Assembly: GCA_036399015.1 (NCBI GenBank)
Contig: DASWNW010000075.1
Location: forward strand, 1 to 64,000
Direction: 5' to 3'
From: QHVT01 sp036399015
Lineage (GTDB): Bacteria > Acidobacteriota > Thermoanaerobaculia > Gp7-AA8
DNA: 64,000 nt
The notes under the pieces are model-generated. The model had not been told where the DNA came from and searched no databases. It saw nothing but the letters and a program-made list of their open reading frames with translations. Position numbers and translations under genes: made by a program. Shown here piece after piece: positions 1 through 8,763 of this stretch. Within the stretch, counting starts at the first letter, position 1; each line of letters opens with the position of its first letter.

Positions 1-3000
1 GTCCGCGCGAACCTCATCGGCCTGGCCGCCAACGGCACCACCTCCGTCCCGAACGCCAACGGCGCCATCGTGATCTCCGACGGCGATACCATGGAGATCG
101 GCGGCACCACGGCCGCCGAGGCGAACACCATCGCCAACAACGGCGGCGCGGGCGTGACCATCCTCGGCACCGGCGCCGGCCACACGATCCTCGGCAACTC
201 CATCCGCTCCTTCGCCACGCTCCCCATCGACCTCGGCGGCGACGGTGCCAACGGCAACGATCCCGGCGACGGCGACCCGGGCCCCAACGGGAAACAGAAC
301 TCCGCCGACCTCGTCTCCGCGAGCCTCAACGGCGGCAACATCGACATCACCGCCTCGCTCAGCACCACCGGCGTCGTCACCAGCCGCGTCGAGTTCTTCG
401 AGTCGAACGCCTCCGGCGCCCCGCTCGAGCTGATCGGCTCCACCTGCCTCGCCGGCGGAAGCCTCAGCAACAACATCATCACCATCCCGAACCCCGGCCT
501 CACCGGCGGCGAGAAGATCGTCGCCACCGTCACCTCGTACGGCGGCGCCTCCTGCACCGACGTCCTGTACGGGACGTCCGAGGTGTCGAATGGTGTGACC
601 CTCTCCTGCCCGGCGGTGCCGGTGACCATCACCGGCGCGACGTCGATGTGCGCCGGCGGCAGCGTGACGCTCGACGCGGGGGCCGGCTTCGCCAGCTACG
701 CCTGGTCGACCGGCGCGAACACCCGCACCATCACCGTCAACCCCGGGACCACCACCGGCTTCAGCGTCACCGTCACCGACGGCAGCGGCTGCGCCGGCAC
801 CGACAGCCACACCGTCACCGTCAACCCGCTCCCCACCGCCGCCATCACCGGCCCGGCCAGCGCGTGCAACACCGCGATGCTCAGCGCCAGCGGCGGCGTG
901 TCGTACCTCTGGTCCACCGCGGAGACGACGCAGAACATCACCGTCACCACCAGCGGCACCTACAGCGTCACCGTGACGGACGCCAACGGCTGCCAGGCCA
1001 CCACCTCGCACAACATCACCATCGACGGCACGCCCGCCTCCGGCATCACGGCGAGCGGCCCGACCACCTTCTGCGAGGGCGGCAGCGTCGTCCTGAGCTC
1101 CGCGCCGGCGCCGTCGTACCTCTGGTCGACCGGCGAGACGACGCAGAACATCACCGTCACCACCGGCGGCAGCTACAGCGTGCAGACGTTCAACGGCTCC
1201 TGCTCGGCGACTGCCGGACCGGTGACCGTCACCGTCAACCCGAACCCGCTCGTCAACATCGGCGGCCCGTCCAGCGCGTGCGACAGCGCGGTCCTCGACG
1301 CCGGCACCGGCTTCCAGGGCTACCTCTGGTCGACCGGTGAGACGACCCAGTCGATCACCGTCACCAGCAGCGGCACGTACAGCGTCACCGTCACCGGCGC
1401 CGGCGGCTGCCAGACCACCGACTCCCACGCCGTCACCATCAGCAACACGCTGACCCCGGTCATCACCGGCCCGACGAGCGCCTGCGACAGCGCGACGCTC
1501 GATGCCGGCACCGGCTTCCAGAGCTACCTCTGGTCCACCGGTGAGACGACCCAGTCGATCGCCGTCACCAGCACCGGCACCTACAGCGTCACCGTCACCG
1601 GCGCCGGCGGCTGCACCGGCAGCGACTCCCACAACGTCACCATCAACGGCAGCCTCACCCCGGTCATCACCGGCCCGACCAGCGCCTGCGACAGCGCGAC
1701 GCTCGACGCCGGCACCGGCTTCCAGAGCTACCTCTGGTCGACCGGCGAGACGACGCAGACCATCACCGTCACCGCGGGCGGGACGTACAGCGTCACCGTC
1801 ACCGGCGCGGGCGGCTGCACCGGCACCGACTCCCACGCCGTCACCGTCGATCCGTCGCCGACGGCGGTGATCGCCGGCCCCACCAGCGCGTGCGGCAGCG
1901 CGGTGCTCGACGCTGGTGCCGGCTTCAACGCCTACCTCTGGTCGACCGGCGAGACGACGCGCTCCATCACCGTCACCGCCACCGGCACTTACAGCGTCAC
2001 CGTCACCGGCGACGGCGGCTGCACGGCCACCGACTCCCACAACGTCACCGTCGATCCCGCGCCGGCGCCCGTCATCACCGGCCCCACGAGCGCCTGCGAC
2101 AGCGCGACGCTCGATGCCGGCACCGGTTTCCAGAGCTACCTCTGGTCGACCGCGGAGACGACGCAGACCATCACCGTCAGCACGAGCGGCACCTACACCG
2201 TCACCGTCACCGGCGCCGGCGGCTGCACCGGCTCCGACTCCCACACCGTCACCATCAACGGCGCGCTCACCCCGGTCATCACCGGTCCGACCAGCGCCTG
2301 CGACACTGCGACGCTCGATGCCGGCACCGGTTTCCAGAGCTACCTCTGGTCGACCGGGGAGACGACGCAGACCATCACCGTCAGCGCGACCGGCACCTAC
2401 AGCGTCACCGTCACCGGCGCCGGCGGCTGCACCGGCTCCGACTCCCACAACGTCGCCATCACCAACGGCCTCACCCCCGTCATCACCGGTCCGACCAGCG
2501 CCTGCGACAACGCGACGCTCGACGCCGGCACCGGCTTCCAGAGCTACCTCTGGTCCACCGGCGAGACCACGCAGACCATCACCGTCAGCGCCAGCGGTAC
2601 CTACAGCGTCACCGTGACGGGCGCCGGAGGCTGCACCGGCACCGACTCCCACACCGTCGCCATCAACAGCGCGCTGACCCCGGTCATCACCGGTCCCACC
2701 AGCGCCTGTGACAGCGCGACGCTCGATGCCGGCACCGGTTTCCAGAGCTACCTCTGGTCGACCGGCGAGACCACGCAGACCATCACCGTCAGCACGAGCG
2801 GCACCTACACCGTCACCGTCACCGGCGCCGGCGGCTGCCAGGGCTCCGACTCCCACACCGTCACCATCGGCAACACGCTCACCCCGGTCATCACCGGCCC
2901 CACGAGCGCCTGCGACAACGCCACCCTCGACGCCGGCACCGGCTTCCAGACCTACCTCTGGTCCACCGGTGAGACCACGCAGACCATCACCGTCAGCACG

Positions 3001-6000
3001 AGCGGCACCTACTCCGTCACCGTCACCGGCGCCGGAGGCTGCACCGGCACCGACTCTCACACCCTCGCCATCAACGGCGCGCTCACCCCGGTCATCACCG
3101 GCCCCACGAGCGCCTGCGGCAACGCCACCCTCGACGCCGGCACCGGCTTCCAGAGCTACCTCTGGTCCACCGGCGAGACGACGCAGACCATCACCGTCAG
3201 CGCGAGCGGCACCTACAGCGTCACCGTCACCGGCGCCGGCGGCTGCACCGGCTCCGACTCCCACACCGTCACCATCGGCAGCAGCCTCACCCCGGAAATC
3301 GTCGGTCCGCAGTCCGCCTGCGGCAACGCCACCCTCGACGCCGGCACCGGCTTCCAGAGCTACCTCTGGTCCACCGGCGAGACCACGCGGACCATCACCG
3401 TCACCGCCACCGGCACCTACAGCGTCACCGTCACCGGCGCCGGCGGCTGCCAGGGCTCCGACTCCCACTCCGTCACCGTCGGCACGCCGGCGCAGATCAA
3501 CATCACCTCCCCCTCCTCGGTCGACGCCGGCAGCACCGGCCACAACGCCAGCGTTGCGTTCATGAACGGCGCGGACTACTCGTGGGCGATCGCCGGCGGC
3601 ACCATCACCTCCGGGAACGGGACCCACGCCATCACCTTCAAGGCCGGCGCGGCGGGGACGCTGACCCTCTCCGTCACCGTCACCCTCCACGGCTGCAGCA
3701 ACGTCGACAGCAACACCGTCACTGTCGTCGGCGCGCCCGCGCCTCCCGACGTCAAGATCGTCAAATCGGGTCCGTCGTCCGTGCAGGCCGGCGCGCAGTT
3801 CGTCTACGGCCTCGACGTCCGCAACCTCGGCGCCACCGATCTCGAGAACGTGCGCATGGTCGACACCCTCCCCGCCGGCGTCGTCGTCACCAGCGTCGCC
3901 CGCGGCACGTGGGAATGCACCACCGGCGGCGGCACGATCGAGTGCAGCGGCCGTCTCGCCGCGCAGTCGCACCGCCTCATCACCGTCACCGTCAACGCGC
4001 CGCAGCAGACCGGCTCGATCACCAACACCGCCAGGGTGCAGGCCGACATCAACGATCCGACGCCGGCGAACAACACCTCGTCCGTCACCACCGTCGTCAC
4101 CGCGGCGCCGCCGAACTGCTCGACCGTCGCCCCCTCGCTCGTCTCCCCGGCCGACAACGCCACCACCGGCTCGCCGGTCGACTTCCAGTGGAACGCCGTC
4201 CCCAACGCCCTCGACTACGAGCTCTGGCTCGTCAGCGGCGGCACCCCGCAGCTCGCCGGCACCACCGGCGCCACCTCGCTCGCCCGCCCGCTGCCCAGCG
4301 GCACCTTCAGCTGGTTCGTCGTGGCCCGCTTCCCCGGCGACTGCACGCCGACCGTCTCCGCGCAGCGCACCTTCACCATCGAGCAGGCGTCGTGCACCTC
4401 GACCGGCGCCCCGCAGCTCGTCTCCCCCGCCCTCGGCAGCACCGTCGGCGGCCACGTGACCCTCGGCTGGACGCCGGTCCCGCTGGCCATCGGCTACCGC
4501 GTCTGGATCGAGGCCAACGGCACCGCCGCGCAGGACCTCGGCACCACGAACGGCGCCATCACCCTCGAGGCCGACCTCCCGCCGGGTGCGATCGTCGCCT
4601 ACGTCGACGCGCTCTTCAGCGGCTGCCCGCCGGTCCGCTCCGCGCCGCTGGCGTTCACCGTCGGAAGTCCGGAGCCCTGCGCCGGCCGCACCGCCGCGCA
4701 GCCGCTCGCGCCGGCCAACTCCACCGTCGACAGCTCCAACGTCACCTTCACCTGGCTCCCCGCTGCCGGCGCCGACGCCTATCGCGTCTTCTACAGCGTC
4801 GACGGCGGCGCGCCGGCCGCCGCCGGTGAGACCGTCGAGACTTCGCTCCAGGCGACCGTCCCGACGGGCGTCATCCGCTGGCGCGTCGACGCGCTGCGCG
4901 AAGGCTGCGGCTCGCTCGAGTCGCCGGAAGTCCAGTTCACCGTCCCGGTGCGCAACGACTGCTCCACCGCGGCGCCGGTCCTCCTCGCGCCGGCGAACGG
5001 CTCCACCACCGACGGAGGCAACGTCACCTTCACCTGGACCGGCGTTCCGAACGCCGCCGGGTACGAGGTCTGGCTGTCGCTCGCCAACGGTTCTCCGGCC
5101 CTCATCGGCACGACCAACGGCACGTCGCTGACGCACGTCGTCTCGCCCGGCAGGCTGCAGTGGTTCGTCCGCGTCCTCGGCGACCGCTGCCCGTCGCGCG
5201 ACTCCGCCACCTTCGACTTCACCTTCACCCCCACCGACGCCTGCGCCGAGAACCAGCGCCCCGTCCTGACGGCGCCGCTGGCCGGTGCGCGCGTCACGTC
5301 GCCCGTGACCTTCGAGTGGACGGCGACGCCCGGCGTGTCGGGCTACGAGCTGTTCGTGCTGCGCGGCAACCAGCGCACCCCCGAGCGGCTCGCCGGCGTC
5401 ACCACCAACAGCGCCACCGTCGAAGTGCCGGCCGGCCGCATCCGCTGGTTTGTCCGCGCGAACTTCAACGGCTGCTCGCCGCTCGACTCCGCGGAAGAGA
5501 AGCTGCAGGTCGTCCCGTTGCCGGCCGCCTGCGCGACGCTCGCCGTCCCCGAGATCTCCGCCTCCGGTCAGGTCTCGAGCGGCGTGCCGTTCAGCATCCG
5601 CTGGACGAACGTCGCCGGTGCCACCTCGTACCAGCTCCAGCTCGCGTCGAACGCGGCCTTCACCGACGCCGAGACCATCTCCACCACCGCCACCCGTTTC
5701 GACCTCACGCGCACGAATGACGGCACCGCACCGCTCGCCGTCTACGCCCGCGTGCGTGCCATCGACAGCCGCTGCAGGCCGGAGCCGAGCCTCACGCCGT
5801 ACGGCCCCGGCAGCGCCATCTTCATCCTCCCCGCGCAGGGCAACGACGGCGCCGTGCCGCTCGACGGCGGCGTCGTCCAGTACCGCATCCCGCTCGGACC
5901 GGAGCTGGCCGGCCAGTCATTCACCGTGGCTGAGAAAGAGCCATGGCTGACCGTCACCCCGCTGTCGGGAGTCGTACCGGCCGAGGGGACGTTCCTCGAG

Positions 6001-7626
6001 GTCACCGCCAACGGCGACGGCCTGCCGCTCGGCACGAGCCTCGGCGCGATCCGCATCACGCTCGACGCCCCCGCCGCCGGGACCGTGCGCGCCAATGCCA
6101 CCACCGTCCTCATCCCGACGTTCGGCATCAGCAAGGCCACGCCGATCATGCCCTCCAGCAAGACCGAGCCGCCGCCCGACGCGCTGATCATCCCCGCCGT
6201 CGCCCACGCGAACGGCATCAACTCCCAGTTCCAGTCGGACGTGCGCGTCACCAACAGCTCGGCGCGGCTGAAGAACTACGAGGTCACCTTCACCCCCAGC
6301 GGTGACGGCGGCCTGCAGGCGGGACGGCAGACGCAGTTCGCGATCGAGCCGGGCCGCACCATCGCCCTCGACGACGTCCTCAAGAGCTGGTTCGGCACCG
6401 GCACCGGCAGCGCCGTCGGCACGCTGGAGATCCGTCCGGTCGCGGAGCCGTTCGCGTCGCCGGTGTCGTCGGCCACGTTCAGCGGCCTCACCGATCTCGT
6501 CACCTTCGCCTCGTCGCGCACGTTCAACGTCACCGCGAACGGGACGTTCGGCCAGTACATCCCCGCCATTCCCTACGCGAACTTCGTCGGCCGTGTCGAC
6601 GCGCTGCAGCGCCCGACGGCGCTCTCGCTCCAGCAGATCGCGCAGTCGGACCAGTACCGCACGAACCTCGGCATCGTCGAGGCCTCGGGCGAGCCGGTCT
6701 CGATGATCGTCAGCGTCTTCGGCGACGGCGGCACGAAGCTCGTCGAGTTCCCGCTCAACCTCGCGGGCGGCCAGCACACGCAGCTCAACGGCTTCCTCAC
6801 CGCCCACGGCATCGGCAACCTGAGCGACGGCCGCGTCGAGATCGCCGTCACGTCGCCCGGCGGCAAAGTCACGGCGTACGCGTCGGTCCTCGACAACGCC
6901 ACGAACGATCCGCTGCTCGTCACCCCCGTCACCCTGACGGAGACCGGCAACACGAAGTGGGTCATGCCGGGTGTCGCTGACATCGCCGGCGTCGGACAGT
7001 GGCGCACCGACATGCGCGTCTTCAATGCAGGCACCGAGGATGTGGAGACGACGATGTCGTTCATCTCGCTGGCCGGCGGCGAGCCGCGCACGATCAACGT
7101 CACCATCCCCGCCGGCGAGGTGCGCCAGTTCGACCGCACCTTGCCCAGCCTCTTCGGCATCTCCAACGACGCCGGCGCCGTGCACATCAGCACCCCGGCC
7201 TCGGCGAGACTCGTCGCCACCGGCCGCACGTACAACCAGGCCACGAACGGCACCTACGGCCAGTTCATCTCGGCCGTGACCCCGGCCGAAGCCGCCGGCG
7301 TCGAGTCCCGCCCCCTGCAGCTCCTGCAGGTCGAGGAATCCCCCCGCTTCCGCTCGAACCTCGGTCTCGCCGAAGTGACCGGCAACCCCGTCACCATCGA
7401 GCTCTCCTTCGTCCCGCCCGACAGCAAGTTCACCGCGATCACCGAGCTCACCCTCGGCCCCAACGAATTCCGCCAGCTCGGCTCGGTGCTGAGGTCCGTA
7501 GGCATGGCCGACACGTTCAACACCAGAATCACCGTCCGCGTCCTCAGCGGCACCGGCCGCGTGACGGCTTACGCGTCGGTGATCGACCAGCTCACCAACG
7601 ACCCCACCTACGTCCCCGCGCAGTAA
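1..7626 (+). CDS. Giant secreted repeat protein (beta-helix end, 14 Ig/PKD-like repeats, DUF11, FN3-like), 5' partial
   Basis: The reading frame is open from base 1, so the N-terminus and any signal peptide lie outside the window; the GTG at 70 is internal. Order of modules: the last turns of a right-handed beta-helix (NLIG..NGA, IGG, N-rich turns) to about codon 80; 14 Ig/PKD-like repeats (about 616-3489) with core YLWSTGETTQ and two conserved Cys each; a DUF11 domain (about 3750-4107, start DVKIVKSGPSSV); five or six FN3-like units with SPADNATT..FQW motifs (4126-5800); a BACON-like unit (PWLTVTPLSG, about 5930-6080); and a C-terminal module from LIIPAVAH (about 6184) to NDPTYVPAQ. That module recurs in the protease at 20885. 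The architecture suggests a cell-surface or exported adhesin-like protein. The exact role is unknown. A GC hairpin follows 11 bp after the stop. Confidence 0.85.
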   Translation, partial: VRANLIGLAANGTTSVPNANGAIVISDGDTMEIGGTTAAEANTIANNGGAGVTILGTGAGHTILGNSIRSFATLPIDLGGDGANGNDPGDGDPGPNGKQNSADLVSASLNGGNIDITASLSTTGVVTSRVEFFESNASGAPLELIGSTCLAGGSLSNNIITIPNPGLTGGEKIVATVTSYGGASCTDVLYGTSEVSNGVTLSCPAVPVTITGATSMCAGGSVTLDAGAGFASYAWSTGANTRTITVNPGTTTGFSVTVTDGSGCAGTDSHTVTVNPLPTAAITGPASACNTAMLSASGGVSYLWSTAETTQNITVTTSGTYSVTVTDANGCQATTSHNITIDGTPASGITASGPTTFCEGGSVVLSSAPAPSYLWSTGETTQNITVTTGGSYSVQTFNGSCSATAGPVTVTVNPNPLVNIGGPSSACDSAVLDAGTGFQGYLWSTGETTQSITVTSSGTYSVTVTGAGGCQTTDSHAVTISNTLTPVITGPTSACDSATLDAGTGFQSYLWSTGETTQSIAVTSTGTYSVTVTGAGGCTGSDSHNVTINGSLTPVITGPTSACDSATLDAGTGFQSYLWSTGETTQTITVTAGGTYSVTVTGAGGCTGTDSHAVTVDPSPTAVIAGPTSACGSAVLDAGAGFNAYLWSTGETTRSITVTATGTYSVTVTGDGGCTATDSHNVTVDPAPAPVITGPTSACDSATLDAGTGFQSYLWSTAETTQTITVSTSGTYTVTVTGAGGCTGSDSHTVTINGALTPVITGPTSACDTATLDAGTGFQSYLWSTGETTQTITVSATGTYSVTVTGAGGCTGSDSHNVAITNGLTPVITGPTSACDNATLDAGTGFQSYLWSTGETTQTITVSASGTYSVTVTGAGGCTGTDSHTVAINSALTPVITGPTSACDSATLDAGTGFQSYLWSTGETTQTITVSTSGTYTVTVTGAGGCQGSDSHTVTIGNTLTPVITGPTSACDNATLDAGTGFQTYLWSTGETTQTITVSTSGTYSVTVTGAGGCTGTDSHTLAINGALTPVITGPTSACGNATLDAGTGFQSYLWSTGETTQTITVSASGTYSVTVTGAGGCTGSDSHTVTIGSSLTPEIVGPQSACGNATLDAGTGFQSYLWSTGETTRTITVTATGTYSVTVTGAGGCQGSDSHSVTVGTPAQINITSPSSVDAGSTGHNASVAFMNGADYSWAIAGGTITSGNGTHAITFKAGAAGTLTLSVTVTLHGCSNVDSNTVTVVGAPAPPDVKIVKSGPSSVQAGAQFVYGLDVRNLGATDLENVRMVDTLPAGVVVTSVARGTWECTTGGGTIECSGRLAAQSHRLITVTVNAPQQTGSITNTARVQADINDPTPANNTSSVTTVVTAAPPNCSTVAPSLVSPADNATTGSPVDFQWNAVPNALDYELWLVSGGTPQLAGTTGATSLARPLPSGTFSWFVVARFPGDCTPTVSAQRTFTIEQASCTSTGAPQLVSPALGSTVGGHVTLGWTPVPLAIGYRVWIEANGTAAQDLGTTNGAITLEADLPPGAIVAYVDALFSGCPPVRSAPLAFTVGSPEPCAGRTAAQPLAPANSTVDSSNVTFTWLPAAGADAYRVFYSVDGGAPAAAGETVETSLQATVPTGVIRWRVDALREGCGSLESPEVQFTVPVRNDCSTAAPVLLAPANGSTTDGGNVTFTWTGVPNAAGYEVWLSLANGSPALIGTTNGTSLTHVVSPGRLQWFVRVLGDRCPSRDSATFDFTFTPTDACAENQRPVLTAPLAGARVTSPVTFEWTATPGVSGYELFVLRGNQRTPERLAGVTTNSATVEVPAGRIRWFVRANFNGCSPLDSAEEKLQVVPLPAACATLAVPEISASGQVSSGVPFSIRWTNVAGATSYQLQLASNAAFTDAETISTTATRFDLTRTNDGTAPLAVYARVRAIDSRCRPEPSLTPYGPGSAIFILPAQGNDGAVPLDGGVVQYRIPLGPELAGQSFTVAEKEPWLTVTPLSGVVPAEGTFLEVTANGDGLPLGTSLGAIRITLDAPAAGTVRANATTVLIPTFGISKATPIMPSSKTEPPPDALIIPAVAHANGINSQFQSDVRVTNSSARLKNYEVTFTPSGDGGLQAGRQTQFAIEPGRTIALDDVLKSWFGTGTGSAVGTLEIRPVAEPFASPVSSATFSGLTDLVTFASSRTFNVTANGTFGQYIPAIPYANFVGRVDALQRPTALSLQQIAQSDQYRTNLGIVEASGEPVSMIVSVFGDGGTKLVEFPLNLAGGQHTQLNGFLTAHGIGNLSDGRVEIAVTSPGGKVTAYASVLDNATNDPLLVTPVTLTETGNTKWVMPGVADIAGVGQWRTDMRVFNAGTEDVETTMSFISLAGGEPRTINVTIPAGEVRQFDRTLPSLFGISNDAGAVHISTPASARLVATGRTYNQATNGTYGQFISAVTPAEAAGVESRPLQLLQVEESPRFRSNLGLAEVTGNPVTIELSFVPPDSKFTAITELTLGPNEFRQLGSVLRSVGMADTFNTRITVRVLSGTGRVTAYASVIDQLTNDPTYVPAQ
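1249..3489 (+). repeat. Tandem in-frame 204-bp repeats (68 residues each)
   Basis: Eleven consecutive units. The first (1249-1449) is 67 codons and the next ten keep exact 204-bp spacing (starts 1450, 1654, 1858, 2062, 2266, 2470, 2674, 2878, 3082, 3286). Each encodes LTPVITGPTSAC then YLWSTGETTQ and GAGGC. Three more divergent units precede them (about 616-1248). The central units are nearly identical at the DNA level, so copy number is probably variable by recombination or liable to assembly collapse. Confidence 0.93.
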
Positions 7627-7637
7627 GGGGGTGGAGG

Positions 7638-7663
7638 GAGCGGCGGGCGAACGCCCGCCGCTC
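7638..7663 (+). terminator. GC-rich perfect hairpin after the giant protein gene
   Basis: Twelve-base arms GAGCGGCGGGCG and CGCCCGCCGCTC are separated by two bases (effectively a four-base loop). It starts 11 bp after the stop of the preceding gene. There is no T-run, so it may be a terminator, an mRNA 3' stabiliser, or a short member of the GCGGGC-type palindromes seen elsewhere in the window. Confidence 0.5.
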
Positions 7664-7678
7664 CGGTACCATGGCGCC

Positions 7679-7822
7679 ATGAGCCCGACCGTCCGCGACG
7701 CCCGCCGCGAAGAAGCCTGGGCAAAAGAGATCGAGCGCCGCATGGCCGACTACCGCGCCGGCCGGGTGAAAACGATCTCGTGGCAGAAAGTCCGCGCCAG
7801 CCTGCATCGTTCGGATCGATGA
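7679..7822 (+). CDS. Truncated addiction-module antitoxin (TIGR02574-like)
   Basis: The 47-residue product keeps the typical C-terminal part of addiction-module component proteins: EEAWAKEIERRMADYRAG followed by a short basic tail. Family members usually have about 70 residues with an N-terminal helical part that is absent here. The ATG at 7679 is the only sensible start in this short frame. Its TGA overlaps the ATG of the broken toxin frame (ATGA, 7819-7822), the classic arrangement of an antitoxin-toxin pair. It is probably a remnant. Confidence 0.55.
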   Translation: MSPTVRDARREEAWAKEIERRMADYRAGRVKTISWQKVRASLHRSDR

Positions 7823-8085
7823 CCGCGCGGCCTGAGGTTCTTCGAGGAAGCGGTCGACGAAGTCGAGCACGAGCGAGCCTGGTACAGGAAACGAAGCGAA
7901 TCCGCCGAAGCCGCTTTCCTCGCCGAGCTCGATCGTGCGGTCACCGCCGTCACAGAATCCCCGCACCGACCTTCCCCTTCTCGCTGATCTACTTCATCGA
8001 AGACGAGGTCGTGGTGGTGGTCTCGATCAGCGCCGAGCACCGACAACCCGGCCACTGGCGCGACCGGCTGCCGAAGCAACGTTGA
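7819..8085 (+). pseudogene. Frame-broken RelE/ParE-family toxin remnant
   Basis: Three pieces of a RelE/ParE-like toxin are readable in two frames. The ATG at 7819 is in frame 1. The body from about 7832 is in frame 2 (LRFFEEAVDEVEHERAWY, then AFLAELDRAVTAVTESP). The C-terminus from about 7970 is back in frame 1 (FPFSLIYFIEDEVVVVVSIS..RQPGHWRDRLP). The stretch between ESP and FPF is also shorter than in intact members (total about 88 codons against roughly 95-100). Two compensating shifts plus a small deletion indicate a dead gene, unless the consensus sequence is wrong here. Confidence 0.6.
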
Positions 8086-8145
8086 CCGCGCGTCCTCACG
8101 GTGACGTTCGCGGCTCGTGTCCCGTCGCGTATCCTAGCCACTGCC

Positions 8146-8343
8146 ATGGACCCGAAGCAGATCGTCCACTCCGATCCCGAGATCCTCAGCGGCACCCCCG
8201 TGTTCGCCGGCACGCGAGTCCCCGTGGACGCGCTGACCGACTTTCTCGAAGGCGGCGACACGATTGAAGACTTTCTGGAGAACTATCCCGGCGTCAGCCG
8301 CGAACAGGTCTTCTCGTTCCTCGAAGAAGCGAGTCGAGCGTAG
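8146..8343 (+). CDS. DUF433 family protein (antitoxin-like), orphan
   Basis: The 65-residue product has the DUF433 pattern: HSDPEILSGTPVFAGTRVPV, then DFLEGGDTIEDFLENYPGVS and EQVFSFLEEA. DUF433 proteins carry a small HTH-like fold and are usually encoded next to a DUF5615 PIN-like toxin, as the antitoxin. No DUF5615 frame follows; the next gene is on the opposite strand 8 bp away. The ATG at 8146 gives the standard N-terminus; an upstream in-frame GTG at 8101 would add residues not typical of the family. Confidence 0.8.
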   Translation: MDPKQIVHSDPEILSGTPVFAGTRVPVDALTDFLEGGDTIEDFLENYPGVSREQVFSFLEEASRA

Positions 8344-8351
8344 CCGCGGTT

Positions 8352-8660
8352 CTACTCCTTCCCGTCACCCGGCATCCCCGCGCGTCTCCAGAGCACCGTC
8401 CGGTTCTCCTTGAACGCCGGGAAGGCGACGCGCGGGAACCACTCCTCGAACACCACGCCGTATCGCCGCTCCAGTTCGGCGAGCAGCTTCTTCCAGCCCT
8501 TCGTTTCCTCGACCGCGATCCAGAGCGTGCCGGCGCCTTCGGTGAGGAAGCCGAGGCAGATGTGGTCGACGGTGTAGGCGTCGACCTTGAACGCGACGAT
8601 CTCTTCGAGCGCGCTCCAGGGGACGCTCCACAGCTCCTCGTTCAGCAGCTTGTCGTGCAT
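8352..8660 (-). CDS. Conserved hypothetical protein, probably longer (start near 8759) with a frame break
   Basis: The 102-residue frame starting MHDKLLNEELWS is acidic and Trp-rich (LWIAVEETKGWKKLLAELER, EEWFPRVAFPAFKENR). I do not recognise the family. The sequence upstream on the same strand reads MEALDLLRDWLHRKLRIRDR from an ATG at 8759 and then NRIIRITPDAVT in the frame of MHDK. Removing one GC dinucleotide from the CGCGC run near 8700 joins the two into a 134-residue protein. The real start is therefore likely 8759, with a two-base slip or error. It shares the strand with the predicted beta-barrel gene ending upstream. Confidence 0.6.
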   Translation of the reverse strand: MHDKLLNEELWSVPWSALEEIVAFKVDAYTVDHICLGFLTEGAGTLWIAVEETKGWKKLLAELERRYGVVFEEWFPRVAFPAFKENRTVLWRRAGMPGDGKE

Positions 8661-8763
8661 GGTGACGGCGTCGGGCGTGATGCGAATGATGCGGTTGCGC
8701 GGTCGCGGATCCGCAGTTTCCGGTGCAGCCAGTCGCGGAGGAGATCCAGCGCTTCCATGGCCC

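Noticed and set aside
1249..3489. Mobile element or CRISPR-like array for the 204-bp repeats
   Set aside because: The repeats are in frame and encode Ig/PKD-like domains with conserved Cys and Trp; this is a protein repeat.
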